From contig JAEURJ010000014.1 in NCBI GenBank assembly GCA_016789305.1, positions 310,001-374,000 on the forward strand: a stretch of 64,000 bases of DNA. The letters run 5' to 3'. Every line of letters starts with the position of its first letter. Within the stretch, counting starts at the first letter, position 1. This stretch comes from Anaerolineales bacterium (GTDB lineage Bacteria > Chloroflexota > Anaerolineae > Anaerolineales > Villigracilaceae). The position numbers were made by a program, and so were the translations under genes. The notes beneath the pieces were generated by a model. It saw only the letters and a program-made list of their open reading frames with translations. It was not told the DNA's origin and did no database searches. Positions 7,999-16,185 of the stretch are shown here, in pieces.

Positions 7999-8637
7999 AT
8001 GTTCAAAAAATTGCGCGAACCGGTAAACAGCCTTACTCATTGGGCGGGAGCGATCCTTGCCCTAATTGGGCTGATCGCCCTGTTGATCGTTGGCTGGAGT
8101 ACGCCCGCCAAAATTATTTCACTGACCATCTACGGCATCAGCCTGATCGCAATGTTCTCAGCCAGCGCCACTTATCACATGGTGCGTGTGAAAGATAAAG
8201 CACTCGAGATTTTCCGCAAGATCGACCACTCCGCGATCTTTCTTTTGATCGCCGGCACCTATACCCCGTTCTGTGTGAACGCGTTCAGCGGCTTTTGGAA
8301 ATGGGGCATGTTAAGCATTGTCTGGTCGCTGGCCCTCATTGGCATCGTCGTAAAAATCTTTTATATCGGCGCGCCGCGCTGGGTCAATGCCGGCATTTAC
8401 GTGTTGATGGGCTGGATGAGCGTGGCAGCCGCCGGCCAAATGCTCACCGCGCTTCCAGCCTGGGTCTTCACCTGGATGATCGTCGGCGGAGTAATTTATA
8501 CATTGGGTGCCATTGTCTACGCCACCAAAATCTTTAACTTCAAGCCCGGCGTATTTGGTTTCCATGAAGTTTGGCATATTTTCGTCCTGCTCGCTGCCGC
8601 GGCTCATTTCGTGGCTGTATTGGGCGTGGCAATATAA
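7999..8637 (+). CDS. Hemolysin III / PAQR-family membrane protein
   Basis: The 212-residue protein has about seven hydrophobic helices and the conserved PAQR/hemolysin III sites. These are SASATYH (first His), KIDHSAIFLLIAGTYTPF (Asp-His) and GFHEVWHIFVLLAAAAHF (paired His near the C-terminus). These residues bind a metal in related receptors. The bacterial family (YqfA/HlyIII) acts in the inner membrane in lipid or membrane-fluidity responses; haemolysis is an old name rather than an established role. It follows the preceding gene after two bases. Confidence 0.92.
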   Translation: MFKKLREPVNSLTHWAGAILALIGLIALLIVGWSTPAKIISLTIYGISLIAMFSASATYHMVRVKDKALEIFRKIDHSAIFLLIAGTYTPFCVNAFSGFWKWGMLSIVWSLALIGIVVKIFYIGAPRWVNAGIYVLMGWMSVAAAGQMLTALPAWVFTWMIVGGVIYTLGAIVYATKIFNFKPGVFGFHEVWHIFVLLAAAAHFVAVLGVAI

Positions 8638-8700
8638 AAAGCAGGGGGCGTTGCTCTTCGGCCCTTCTGTTCACAATAAAACAAACAGGGAGTTTGCATT

Positions 8701-9453
8701 ATGTTTTTCGGCTTTGATCTAAAAGAAATTTTTATGTTTCCCATAAAAGATCAGGAGGCACGCAAGCATTTTCTGATCGGCTGCCTGGTTTCCCTGGCAG
8801 CCTTTGTAATTCCCGTCCTTCCCTACCTCGTTCTGTTCGGTTATGCCGTGCGGATTGCAAAACAAATATTGAACAACGAATCGCCGCGCATGGTCGCATG
8901 GGATGATTGGGGCGGCATGGCCAAAGACGGCTTAAAGCTGCTCGGGATCCGCATGATCTTTTCGCTGCCCATTCTTGTTTTGATGACCCCGCTCATCATT
9001 GCGGCATTTGCCTTTCCGATCATCATGAGCACATCCAGCAGTTCAGAGATTGAGAGCCTTCTACCCATCTTCATGGTCCTGATGTTTGGCAGCATTTGTA
9101 TCTTGATACCTGTTTCAATTCCACTTGCCGTGATCATCCCCGTCGCAGAAATGTCCGTCGTGGAAAAGGATGATTTCTCCGCGGGTTTTCGTTTTCGCGA
9201 ATGGTGGCCGATCTTTCGCGCCAATCTCAGCGGCTTCATTGCAGCCTTTGGGATTTACTATCTGACGGCCATTGTGTTGACCTTCGCCGCCCAATTCCTG
9301 TACATCACATTGATCTTTGCCTGTCTCCTGATCGTATTTTTACCGGCCACCACAATTTATATCGCACTGATCATGTATGCAACCATTGCCCAGGCCTACA
9401 GGGATGGCAAAGTGAAATTGACACAAAAAGAACTCACCCCGCAAACAACATAA
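8701..9453 (+). CDS. DUF4013-family membrane protein
   Basis: The 250-residue protein has an N-terminal segment matching DUF4013: PYLVLFGYAVRIAKQILN followed by the signature MVAWDDWGGMAKDGLKLLGI. Four to five transmembrane stretches follow. A ribosome site (AGGGAG) sits 8 bases before the ATG at 8701. The family is widespread in archaea and Chloroflexota and has no established function. It lies six bases upstream of an alpha/beta-hydrolase gene, suggesting co-transcription. Confidence 0.85.
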   Translation: MFFGFDLKEIFMFPIKDQEARKHFLIGCLVSLAAFVIPVLPYLVLFGYAVRIAKQILNNESPRMVAWDDWGGMAKDGLKLLGIRMIFSLPILVLMTPLIIAAFAFPIIMSTSSSSEIESLLPIFMVLMFGSICILIPVSIPLAVIIPVAEMSVVEKDDFSAGFRFREWWPIFRANLSGFIAAFGIYYLTAIVLTFAAQFLYITLIFACLLIVFLPATTIYIALIMYATIAQAYRDGKVKLTQKELTPQTT

Positions 9454-9459
9454 ACTTCC

Positions 9460-10845
9460 ATGCGTCTTTTCGAAATCGCGATTGTACTTCTGCTTTCCCT
9501 GTATTTATTGTGGCCCCATCCAAGGCCTCGTTCGATTCGACTCCTGCCCGTTGTGAGCTTGATCGCCATGGCTGCCCATTTTGGGATCGAAGGATATCGC
9601 TGGCAGATGATCCCGCTGTATGTACTGGCGATCCTATTGACGATGATCAGCTTGGCAAAAATCAGGAGCGCAAACGATTGGCCGGCTTTCGCATCTTATC
9701 TGACCGTTCTCCTGCTCCTGCTTTCAACGGCATTGCCCATCCTTTTGCCTGTTCCAAAGATCCCCAAACCCAGCGGACCCTACGCCATCGGCACAGCCAT
9801 TTATGAAATGACCGACTCCTCGCGCAAGGAGTTATATTCCGGCAAGGACGAATCACGCAAGTTCATGATCCAGGTTTGGTATCCGGCGGAGGTCAAATCA
9901 ACGGATGTCAAAGCGCCGTGGATGACCAATGCGCAAATCTTTGCGCCAGCGATCGCAAACTTTATCAAGATGCCGTCATATTTTCTGGACCATCTTGCCC
10001 TGGTCGATATCCCCGCCTATCAAAACGCGCAACCTGCAGCATCAGACAAACCATTTCCGATCATTTTGTTCTCGCATGGCTGGAAAGGATTCAATGCGCA
10101 AAATAGCGGGCAGGCACTTGAATTGGCAAGTCACGGATATGTCGTCGTAGGAGTTCAACATACTTATGGTGCCATCACCACCGTATTTCCAGATGGAACC
10201 GTCGCGCCGAACAACCCCAACGCTTTGCCCGCTGAAGACGACGACCCCAATTACGAGGTCATCGCGCGCAAGCTGGTAAATCAATGGGCCGGAGATATGT
10301 CCTTTGTGCTGGACCAGCTCAACAGTCCAGAAAGCGAAGCGGGCGGTTTCTTTGGCCCACATCTGGATTTTACGCGCATCGGAGTCTACGGGCATTCCAC
10401 GGGCGGCGGTGCAGCCATTCAATTCTGCGGCACAGACTTACGCTGCAAAGCCGTATTTGGCATGGATCCATTTATGCGTCCCGTTTCAGCAGAAGTGATC
10501 GCGAACGGCGTTTCACAGCCATCCTTTTTTATGTTCAGCCAATATTGGTTCGACGACACGGACAGCATCAACAATCAACTGTTCGATCAATTTCAGCCAA
10601 ATAATTCAAAAGATTTGGGCGTCATCTACATTACCGGCACAAAACATTATGACTTCAGCGACCTGCCTTTACTTTCACCCATCGCACCACAATTGGGATT
10701 AAAGGGACCACTAAATGGAAAAAAGGTGACAGAAATCGTAAATTCATATCTGATCGATTTTTTTGAAATGACTTTAAACAACAAACCTTCTGGTTTGTTC
10801 GACGGAAGTTTTGATGACTTTGAAGAAGTAAGGAGGAGAAATTGA
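9460..10845 (+). CDS. Membrane-anchored alpha/beta hydrolase (PAF-acetylhydrolase-like)
   Basis: The 461-residue protein has an N-terminal membrane region of about three to four helices (residues 1-105). An extracytoplasmic alpha/beta hydrolase domain follows. FPIILFSHGWKGFNAQNSGQ forms the oxyanion region, and GVYGHSTGGGAA carries the nucleophile serine (GHSTG). The C-terminal GTKHYDFSDLPLL contains the likely catalytic His. This order matches platelet-activating factor acetylhydrolase type II/dienelactone hydrolase-like esterases. Substrate unknown. It starts 6 bases after the DUF4013 gene. Confidence 0.88.
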   Translation: MRLFEIAIVLLLSLYLLWPHPRPRSIRLLPVVSLIAMAAHFGIEGYRWQMIPLYVLAILLTMISLAKIRSANDWPAFASYLTVLLLLLSTALPILLPVPKIPKPSGPYAIGTAIYEMTDSSRKELYSGKDESRKFMIQVWYPAEVKSTDVKAPWMTNAQIFAPAIANFIKMPSYFLDHLALVDIPAYQNAQPAASDKPFPIILFSHGWKGFNAQNSGQALELASHGYVVVGVQHTYGAITTVFPDGTVAPNNPNALPAEDDDPNYEVIARKLVNQWAGDMSFVLDQLNSPESEAGGFFGPHLDFTRIGVYGHSTGGGAAIQFCGTDLRCKAVFGMDPFMRPVSAEVIANGVSQPSFFMFSQYWFDDTDSINNQLFDQFQPNNSKDLGVIYITGTKHYDFSDLPLLSPIAPQLGLKGPLNGKKVTEIVNSYLIDFFEMTLNNKPSGLFDGSFDDFEEVRRRN

Positions 10846-10848
10846 TCC

Positions 10849-11010
10849 ATGAATAAAAAACAAGCTTCCACCATTTTTCTGATCCTTGGCATGGTTTCGC
10901 TGCTGATCGGACTTGGCAGCGACAACACAATATTCTCTTATGCTGCAATTGCCTTTATTTTGATATCGCTCGTACTGGGCGGACGCTGGCTGCGGCCAAG
11001 AAAAAGATGA
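10849..11010 (+). CDS. Small two-helix membrane protein (53 aa)
   Basis: A short reading frame with AAGGAGGAGA upstream encodes 53 residues: MNKKQAS, a first helix (TIFLILGMVSLLIGLG), a short loop with SDNT, a second helix (SYAAIAFILISLVLGG) and a basic tail (RWLRPRKR). Its stop overlaps the start of the downstream cupin gene (ATGA), indicating translational coupling. No family recognised. The positive tail suggests cytoplasmic N and C termini. Confidence 0.72.
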   Translation: MNKKQASTIFLILGMVSLLIGLGSDNTIFSYAAIAFILISLVLGGRWLRPRKR

Positions 11011-11351
11011 CTGCTGTTTCCATCTCCAACGCGGAACACTATATATGGGGTGAAAAGTGTGACGGCTGGCATTTGTTGAAGCGCGATGATGTAAGCGTAA
11101 TCCAAGAGCGCGTCCCTGCCGGAGAAGCGGAGACAATGCATCATCACAATCATGCAAGGCAGTTCTTTTATATTCTTGAAGGCGAAGCTTGTATGGCCTT
11201 TGAAGATCGAATTGTAAATCTACAAAAAAGCGATGGGATCGAAATTCCACCTCTTGTAAACCATCGCTTTGAAAACAACTCATCAGAAGATGTGCATTTT
11301 CTCGTCATTTCCGCGCCGAAAAGCCAGGGTGATAGAGTTAATATCGGATGA
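11007..11351 (+). CDS. Small cupin-domain protein
   Basis: The 114-residue single-domain cupin has motif 1 with metal ligands in ETMHHHNHARQFFYILEGEA (His cluster and Glu) and motif 2 in GIEIPPLVNHRFENNSSEDV (His). Metal-binding cupins of this size serve as isomerases, dioxygenases or sugar-binding proteins; sequence alone does not decide. It overlaps the preceding small membrane gene by ATGA and ends in a bidirectional terminator. Confidence 0.88.
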   Translation: MTAVSISNAEHYIWGEKCDGWHLLKRDDVSVIQERVPAGEAETMHHHNHARQFFYILEGEACMAFEDRIVNLQKSDGIEIPPLVNHRFENNSSEDVHFLVISAPKSQGDRVNIG

Positions 11352-11383
11352 CAAAAGCCGCAGGAAAATCCTGCGGCTTTTGT
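11351..11383. terminator. Bidirectional terminator, cupin / ATP-grasp
   Basis: A 15-bp stem (arm ACAAAAGCCGCAGGA) with a 3-base loop lies between the two convergent genes. A/T runs on both sides could terminate either strand. Confidence 0.85.
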
Positions 11384-11384
11384 T

Positions 11385-12326
11385 TTATGAATTTCTCAGT
11401 TTGTTTCGTAATATTGCTGAGCGGAAAATACGATCGAGAAACCCATCATGTCCATCTTTGTCCCAGGAGATCGGAAGATCAGTCGAGGAGCGATCATCGG
11501 GGCCATAATACAAAATACCGCAATTCGGGTTGATTTCCAGGATCACCAATTCCCCGTCAGGCCGTATACGAATGTCCAGGCGTGCATATCCTACCCCATC
11601 CATTGCTTGATACATTTTTATGCTCGTTTCCTGCACCTGTTGAATTAGATCCGTTCCTTCGAGCGGCACGATAAACGTATCCCAGTTCAACCATTTGACC
11701 TCAACATGCATAAATGATTCACCGGCTGGAAATTTCACTTCTGCGGGCAAATACGCGTAGGGCTTTGAGAGATCATCAGGATTATCCACAACCAGGCAGG
11801 AAACCTCGCGCCCTTCGATAAATTCCTCCACACGCGCCGCACCAAATTCTTTGAAATTACGTTGAAATTGTTCCTGAAGTTTTTCAAACGTATCCACACG
11901 TGATTCAGAAGTTAACCCAATACTCCCGTAACTATTGGGGTGTTTTACGATCAACGGGAAACGCAGATTTTTTGCCTGTTCAAGATCACTTTCAAAGCGG
12001 CAATGAAAACCGCGCGCAAAATTCAATCTGTTTTTCTCAGCGGCCGCCTGCATCTGTTCACGAGTGGGGTTGTAAAATTTCGAATCTGCACCGGTGAAGG
12101 GAAGATTAAGCGCCTGAAGTGTTTTCACAAGCACAAGGCCCGCATCGTCTTCATCCGAGCCGTCGGACATATTTAAATACACATCATATTGTTTTTCTGA
12201 TGAAATTTTCCTGATCAAATCCTCAACAGGCGGGTCGACGGTAAAGAAATCCCATTCATGGGCGTGAAAATATCTGGAAGGGTTATATTCATCGATCATC
12301 TCGTCGCTAAGAATACAAACGCGCAT
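11385..12326 (-). CDS. ATP-grasp protein, D-Ala-D-Ala ligase-like
   Basis: The best start is ATG at 12326, because GTGAGGAATTT precedes it; the frame is open 12 codons further. The 313 residues show FPLIVKHPNSYGSIGL (ATP-binding loop), VEEFIEGREVSCLVV (central ATP-grasp strand) and LDIRIRPDGELVILEINPNC (Mg2+-binding DxR and ExN). This is the D-alanine-D-alanine ligase fold. The N-terminal substrate domain differs from true Ddl, and no cell-wall genes are adjacent, so the carboxylate-amine substrate is unknown. It faces the cupin gene. Confidence 0.85.
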   Translation of the reverse strand: MRVCILSDEMIDEYNPSRYFHAHEWDFFTVDPPVEDLIRKISSEKQYDVYLNMSDGSDEDDAGLVLVKTLQALNLPFTGADSKFYNPTREQMQAAAEKNRLNFARGFHCRFESDLEQAKNLRFPLIVKHPNSYGSIGLTSESRVDTFEKLQEQFQRNFKEFGAARVEEFIEGREVSCLVVDNPDDLSKPYAYLPAEVKFPAGESFMHVEVKWLNWDTFIVPLEGTDLIQQVQETSIKMYQAMDGVGYARLDIRIRPDGELVILEINPNCGILYYGPDDRSSTDLPISWDKDGHDGFLDRIFRSAILRNKLRNS

Positions 12327-12487
12327 AAATTCCTCACAATAAAGGTAGCATATATTTTCCACAGATTATATCCAGACGGGGATCGTGTTGGCAACGCCTC
12401 TTCTGATCGGGAAAAACACTTCCACGGAAGGTTGTCCGCAATCGGCAAAAACCATAAACTCAAAAAAATCTGTTTTGGAGGAACAAT

Positions 12488-12904
12488 ATGACGAATGAAT
12501 CCATAAACCATGAATTCGATTTTTGGCTCGGCGACTGGGATGTGTTCTGGGAGGACAAACATGGCACAAACCGTATCGAAAGGATCCTGGATGGCGCGGT
12601 GATTCAGGAAAATTTCGAAGGTGATGGATTGATTGGCATGAGTGTTTCCATTTTCAGCAAAGAGGACGACCGCTGGCACCAAACCTGGGTCGATAACACC
12701 GGTTCTTATCTTGATTTTGTCGGCGATTTTGCAGATGGGAAAATGATCCTATCCCGCAATGGCATCGTGGAAGGCAAACCGGTCAAACAGCGTATGGTTT
12801 GGTACGACATCACCACGGAAGCATTTCTCTGGAACTGGGAACGCTCTGATGATGGTATTTCATGGCGTACGTTATGGAAGTTGGAATATAAAAGGAAAAA
12901 TTAA
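12488..12904 (+). CDS. DUF1579-like small protein
   Basis: The 138-residue protein starts with HEFDFWLGDWDVFWED, close to the FDFWLGxW signature of DUF1579-type beta-barrel proteins. It continues as a Trp-rich, mostly beta-strand chain (WHQTWVDNTGSYLDFVGDF; MVWYDITTEAFLWNWERSDD). GGAGG at 12477-12481 precedes the ATG. The function is not established; similar proteins are lipocalin-like and may bind small molecules. Confidence 0.78.
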   Translation: MTNESINHEFDFWLGDWDVFWEDKHGTNRIERILDGAVIQENFEGDGLIGMSVSIFSKEDDRWHQTWVDNTGSYLDFVGDFADGKMILSRNGIVEGKPVKQRMVWYDITTEAFLWNWERSDDGISWRTLWKLEYKRKN

Positions 12905-12942
12905 AAACGATACCGGACTTACTTAAGCCCGGTATCGTTTTT
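12903..12942. terminator. Bidirectional terminator, DUF1579 gene / MFS gene
   Basis: A 14-bp stem (arm AAAAACGATACCGG) continues past one mismatch. It overlaps the stop region of both convergent genes and has A/T runs on each side. Confidence 0.85.
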
Positions 12943-14191
12943 AGTCTGCTGCGACAGCCTGTATATCGTCTGCCTGTTGAAATTGTTCCCTTGTCCCCAA
13001 CCGCACATGCAAGAAGTAAAAAGCCATGATCGCGACAACGCACAACACGCCCCCGATATACCAAACATAGTTTGGATCGTAGTTATCCATCACCAAGCCA
13101 GCCGCCCACGGCCCGATCATCGAAGGGACCGTCCACGTCAGCCCGAAAACTGCCATGTAACGGGCACGCATCTCTTCGGGAGCAAAAGAAGCGGCAAGTA
13201 CGTTGCTGGTCGGCATCCCGATCATTTCTCCGATGGTGATCACCACCATGGCAGCAATAAATAGCGGGACTGTGGCAACAAATCCATACATCGTAAAGCC
13301 GATCATATAGAAGAACGTTGCGGCGGCCATCATCAGGAACGGAGGATGTTTCTTGATGATACGTGTAACAGAAAATTGAAAGAGTACGACAGTAATCGCA
13401 CTCGAAGACATGATCAACCCATAAATTTGCGGATCAACATGATGCACATCCCGCAGATAAACGGATAACGAGCTGTACATTTGCTGATAGCACAGAATCA
13501 TCAAGATCGACGCAAGGATAAAAGCAAGGAAGGGAAAATCCGCCAGCGCATGGCGATAGCCGCTCAATGTTTCCCACAAAGATTCATGCTCGGTTTTTTC
13601 TTTTGGCTGCGGTTTTGTTTCCGGCAGCAAACGGAAAACGAGCAAGGCTGTGACCGTACTGATCAACGCATCGCTCAAAAATAGATAGAGAAAATTATAG
13701 GCAGCAAGGAACCCGCCAATAGTCGGGCCGATGATCCAGGCGAAGTTGGAGATGACGCGCATCATGCCGAAACCTTCGGCGCGTTTTTCCGCAGGCAGCA
13801 AATCGGCGATCATGGCCTGATGCGCAGGATGTGCCGCACTGCCCATCAACCCCACAAAGACGGAAAGGCCGTAGAACATATAAAACTTGTTGACGAAGCC
13901 AAGAGTGAGTCCGCTCAACGCGCTGACAACGAGTCCGAACAGGATAATTCCTCGTCGACCGAACCGATCCGCCAGTGCGCCGCCAATGGTGCTGCCGATC
14001 ATGCCAGCCACTGAATTGGTCGCAAGGATGATTCCAGCCTGCGTCATACCGACATTGAATTTCTGAGTCACATATAACGCAAAGAAGGGCATCAACAAGG
14101 TGTTGCCGATCACATCGATAAAATGTGTGCCAGCCACCACCCAAAATGTGCGCGGAAACTGATCATACGCACGTCTCAAACGTTCAAGCAT
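12941..14191 (-). CDS. MFS transporter, drug-exporter type
   Basis: The 416-residue protein has 12 predicted helices. It carries the MFS loop 2-3 motif GGALADRFGRRGIILFG (about residues 70-86) and a central cytoplasmic loop (LPETKPQPKEKTEHESLWET). The exporter-like sequence GFGMMRVISNFAWIIGPTIG is near helix 5, resembling YfnC/MdtH-type multidrug exporters. AAAAAGGAGAATGA precedes the ATG at 14191. It follows the 2-hydroxyacid dehydrogenase gene after 18 bases on the same strand, so the two may be co-transcribed. The substrate is unknown. Confidence 0.9.
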   Translation of the reverse strand: MLERLRRAYDQFPRTFWVVAGTHFIDVIGNTLLMPFFALYVTQKFNVGMTQAGIILATNSVAGMIGSTIGGALADRFGRRGIILFGLVVSALSGLTLGFVNKFYMFYGLSVFVGLMGSAAHPAHQAMIADLLPAEKRAEGFGMMRVISNFAWIIGPTIGGFLAAYNFLYLFLSDALISTVTALLVFRLLPETKPQPKEKTEHESLWETLSGYRHALADFPFLAFILASILMILCYQQMYSSLSVYLRDVHHVDPQIYGLIMSSSAITVVLFQFSVTRIIKKHPPFLMMAAATFFYMIGFTMYGFVATVPLFIAAMVVITIGEMIGMPTSNVLAASFAPEEMRARYMAVFGLTWTVPSMIGPWAAGLVMDNYDPNYVWYIGGVLCVVAIMAFYFLHVRLGTREQFQQADDIQAVAAD

Positions 14192-14209
14192 TCATTCTCC
14201 TTTTTATGA

Positions 14210-15178
14210 TTAACCATAAACCTGCGGGTTGACACAATGCGGCAACCTCTCACCCCTCAAGCCTGCCACCAGATTTTTTGCGGCAAGAAGCGACATCATA
14301 TCACGAGTCTTTTTGCTGGCGCTTCCCAAATGCGGCACGATGATGCAATTCTCCAAACTGAGTAGCGGACTTTCCATTGGCAAAGGTTCAGGGTCTGTGA
14401 CGTCGAGTGCAGCGGCCTGGATTCGATTGGATCTCAACGCTTCATACAAAGCCGATTGATCGAGCACGCCGCCCCGGGCAGTATTGACCAAAATGGCATT
14501 TGGTTTCATTTTGGACAAAAAGTCAGCGTTCACCAGCTGCTTGGTTCGCTCAGTCAACGGCACATGAATGGAAACGAAATCGGACTCCTTCAAAAGTGTA
14601 TCGAGATCAACGGAAGTTGCGCCATACGCTGGCTTCGCATTTGGGCTGTGATACAACACGCGCATATCAAATCCCTGAGCACGTTTGGCAACAGCCTGAC
14701 CGATTCTTCCAAATCCAACAATACCCAGCGTTGCACCGGCAAGGTCGGCGCCGAGCAGCAGGCTTGGACTCCACGTCACCCATTTGCCTGCGCGAACAAA
14801 ACGCTCCGCTTCGGGGATGCGGCGGGCAGCGGCTAATAACAAAGCAAAGGCCTGGTCGGCTGTGGCATCGGTTAAAACGCCGGGTGTATTTCCCACTGGA
14901 ATTCCACGCTGCGTGGCGGCGGAAACATCGATATGATCCACGCCCACAGACATGCTGCTGATGACCTTCAGCTGCGGACCGATCGAATCCATCAAGTCTG
15001 CGTCCACTTTTTCAGTGAGCGTACACAACAATCCTTCAATGCCTTTTGTTTTCTCAAAAAGCTTCTCGCGAGTTGGAGGCATTTCATTGGACCATGTATC
15101 GGGTTGAAAATGTTCGTTGAGCAGGGTCAAACCCAGGCTGGGAATGAGGCGGGATATAAAAATTTTTGGCTGGGACAT
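14210..15178 (-). CDS. D-2-hydroxyacid dehydrogenase (glyoxylate/hydroxypyruvate reductase-like)
   Basis: The preferred start is ATG at 15178 (MSQPKIFISR), 6 bases after a minus-strand TATACT, giving 322 residues. The nucleotide-binding motif is LGIVGFGRIGQAVAKRAQGF. The catalytic triad of the family is visible in NTARGGVLDQSAL (Arg), the Glu of DVTDPEPLP, and His in IIVPHLGSASKKTRD. The N-terminal part (GVLTDATADQAFALLLAAAR) is like GyaR/GRHPR. It should reduce glyoxylate or hydroxypyruvate with NAD(P)H; a role in serine metabolism alongside serC at 19870 is only a possibility. It diverges from the thioesterase gene through a shared promoter. Confidence 0.9.
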   Translation of the reverse strand: MSQPKIFISRLIPSLGLTLLNEHFQPDTWSNEMPPTREKLFEKTKGIEGLLCTLTEKVDADLMDSIGPQLKVISSMSVGVDHIDVSAATQRGIPVGNTPGVLTDATADQAFALLLAAARRIPEAERFVRAGKWVTWSPSLLLGADLAGATLGIVGFGRIGQAVAKRAQGFDMRVLYHSPNAKPAYGATSVDLDTLLKESDFVSIHVPLTERTKQLVNADFLSKMKPNAILVNTARGGVLDQSALYEALRSNRIQAAALDVTDPEPLPMESPLLSLENCIIVPHLGSASKKTRDMMSLLAAKNLVAGLRGERLPHCVNPQVYG

Positions 15179-15184
15179 GTCCAG

Positions 15185-15192
15185 AGTATAAT
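15185..15192. promoter_or_regulatory. Bidirectional promoter with overlapping -10 boxes
   Basis: AGTATAAT reads TATAAT on the plus strand (15187-15192) and TATACT on the minus strand (15190 to 15185). The start codons are at 15200 (plus) and 15178 (minus), 7 and 6 bases beyond each box. Both mRNAs should be leaderless. Confidence 0.7.
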
Positions 15193-15199
15193 CCTGCTC

Positions 15200-15676
15200 A
15201 TGGCTAAAATTAAACAACCGAACTCACGTCACTGCCTGATCTGTGGAATGGAAAATCCCATCGGACTGCATTTACACATTTATGAAACTGAACCCGGTGT
15301 GGTTGAGTCGCAATACACGGCGCCCGATCATTTTCAGGGATATCCCGGTGTGCTGCACGGCGGCATGGTGGCGGCGATCATCGATGAAATCAGCGGGCGC
15401 GCTCACATGGGAAGTGATTTGGAAAACCCGCGCTTTATGTTTACCGGCAAACTTGAAGTGAAATATCGGAAAAATGTTCCAATTGGAAAGTTATTAAAGA
15501 TCATCGGCAAAGCCGGCAAGAGCAAAGGCAAGATTGCGGAGGCGTGGGCCGGGATTTACGATGCAGAAACCGACGAACTGCTGGCCGAAGGCACGGCCAT
15601 GCACATCGATGTACCCGAACAGCAATTTGATAAAACCGAATTGCCCAAGTTGGGTTGGCGTGTTTACCCGGAATAA
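15200..15676 (+). CDS. PaaI-type hotdog thioesterase
   Basis: The 158-residue protein has the hotdog fold with FQGYPGVLHGGMVAAIIDEI (about residues 44-63). The HGG segment and the Asp/Glu of the long helix are the acyl-CoA thioesterase active site. The N-terminus has CLICGMENPIGLHL, common in this subgroup. It would hydrolyse acyl-CoA thioesters. The chosen ATG lies 7 bases after TATAAT with no ribosome site; an upstream in-frame extension would read back through the divergent dehydrogenase gene and is rejected. Confidence 0.9.
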   Translation: MAKIKQPNSRHCLICGMENPIGLHLHIYETEPGVVESQYTAPDHFQGYPGVLHGGMVAAIIDEISGRAHMGSDLENPRFMFTGKLEVKYRKNVPIGKLLKIIGKAGKSKGKIAEAWAGIYDAETDELLAEGTAMHIDVPEQQFDKTELPKLGWRVYPE

Positions 15677-15685
15677 GGAAGTGCA

Positions 15686-16114
15686 ATGAAACTGAATGCG
15701 GTTTTTATTTTATTCGGTATCGGCCTGTTTATTTTATTTTTATCTCCGCAATTCAACGTCAGAGCACAGGATGATTGTGTGGATGCAGCGGGTGGCGTGA
15801 TCCCCTGCCCAACCGCTGAACAGGAAATCAAGGACACGCCCAAACCCACCGCCATTCCTCCAACCTTGACTTTCACACCTTCGCTTACACCGACATCCAC
15901 CTCAACACCTTCATCAACACCCACTTCGACATTCACCCATACTGCACTTCCACCAACAAACACACCCAGCGCCACCCCAACAGCAACACCGGTCCCACTC
16001 CTAGGTGCATCTGCATGGATGCCCGGGATTGGTATTGGCGCATTTATTTTATTACTCATTGTCGGCATTTTATTGCCTGCGGTGCAAAAAATACGGGTTT
16101 CACAAAGGGAATAA
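15686..16114 (+). CDS. Thr/Pro-rich surface protein with C-terminal membrane anchor
   Basis: The 142-residue protein has a signal peptide (residues about 1-26, ending NVRAQ). A short Cys pair region (DDCVDAAGGVIPC) follows, then a long low-complexity Thr/Pro/Ser stretch (residues about 48-104), probably an extended wall-spanning and possibly glycosylated stalk. A C-terminal helix (IGIGAFILLLIVGILLPAV) ends in a basic tail. Such TP-rich stalk proteins are frequent in Anaerolineae. AAGGAAGTGCA precedes the ATG. It lies just before the sigma-factor gene. Confidence 0.8.
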   Translation: MKLNAVFILFGIGLFILFLSPQFNVRAQDDCVDAAGGVIPCPTAEQEIKDTPKPTAIPPTLTFTPSLTPTSTSTPSSTPTSTFTHTALPPTNTPSATPTATPVPLLGASAWMPGIGIGAFILLLIVGILLPAVQKIRVSQRE

Positions 16115-16141
16115 ATTACCCGTTTTGCCTGTTACCATTCC

Positions 16142-16185
16142 AAGCCTCCTGCAACTTATTAATGTGTACACAGCACAGGAGGTTT
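16142..16185 (+). promoter_or_regulatory. Hairpin burying the sigma-factor ribosome-binding site
   Basis: AAGCCTCCTG (16142-16151) can pair with CAGGAGGTTT (16176-16185), which contains the AGGAGG Shine-Dalgarno site of the gene starting at 16186. The loop of 24 bases contains GTGTACAC, itself a palindrome. Translation would require the stem to open. Confidence 0.6.

Noticed and set aside
9201..9806. A 201-codon frame overlapping DUF4013 and the hydrolase genes in another frame
   Set aside because: It overlaps two genes with clear motifs and ribosome signals, and its translation has no family features.
15845..16000. Tandem repeat array in the TP-rich surface protein gene
   Set aside because: The Thr/Pro/Ser codons are irregular and no repeat unit of constant length is visible.
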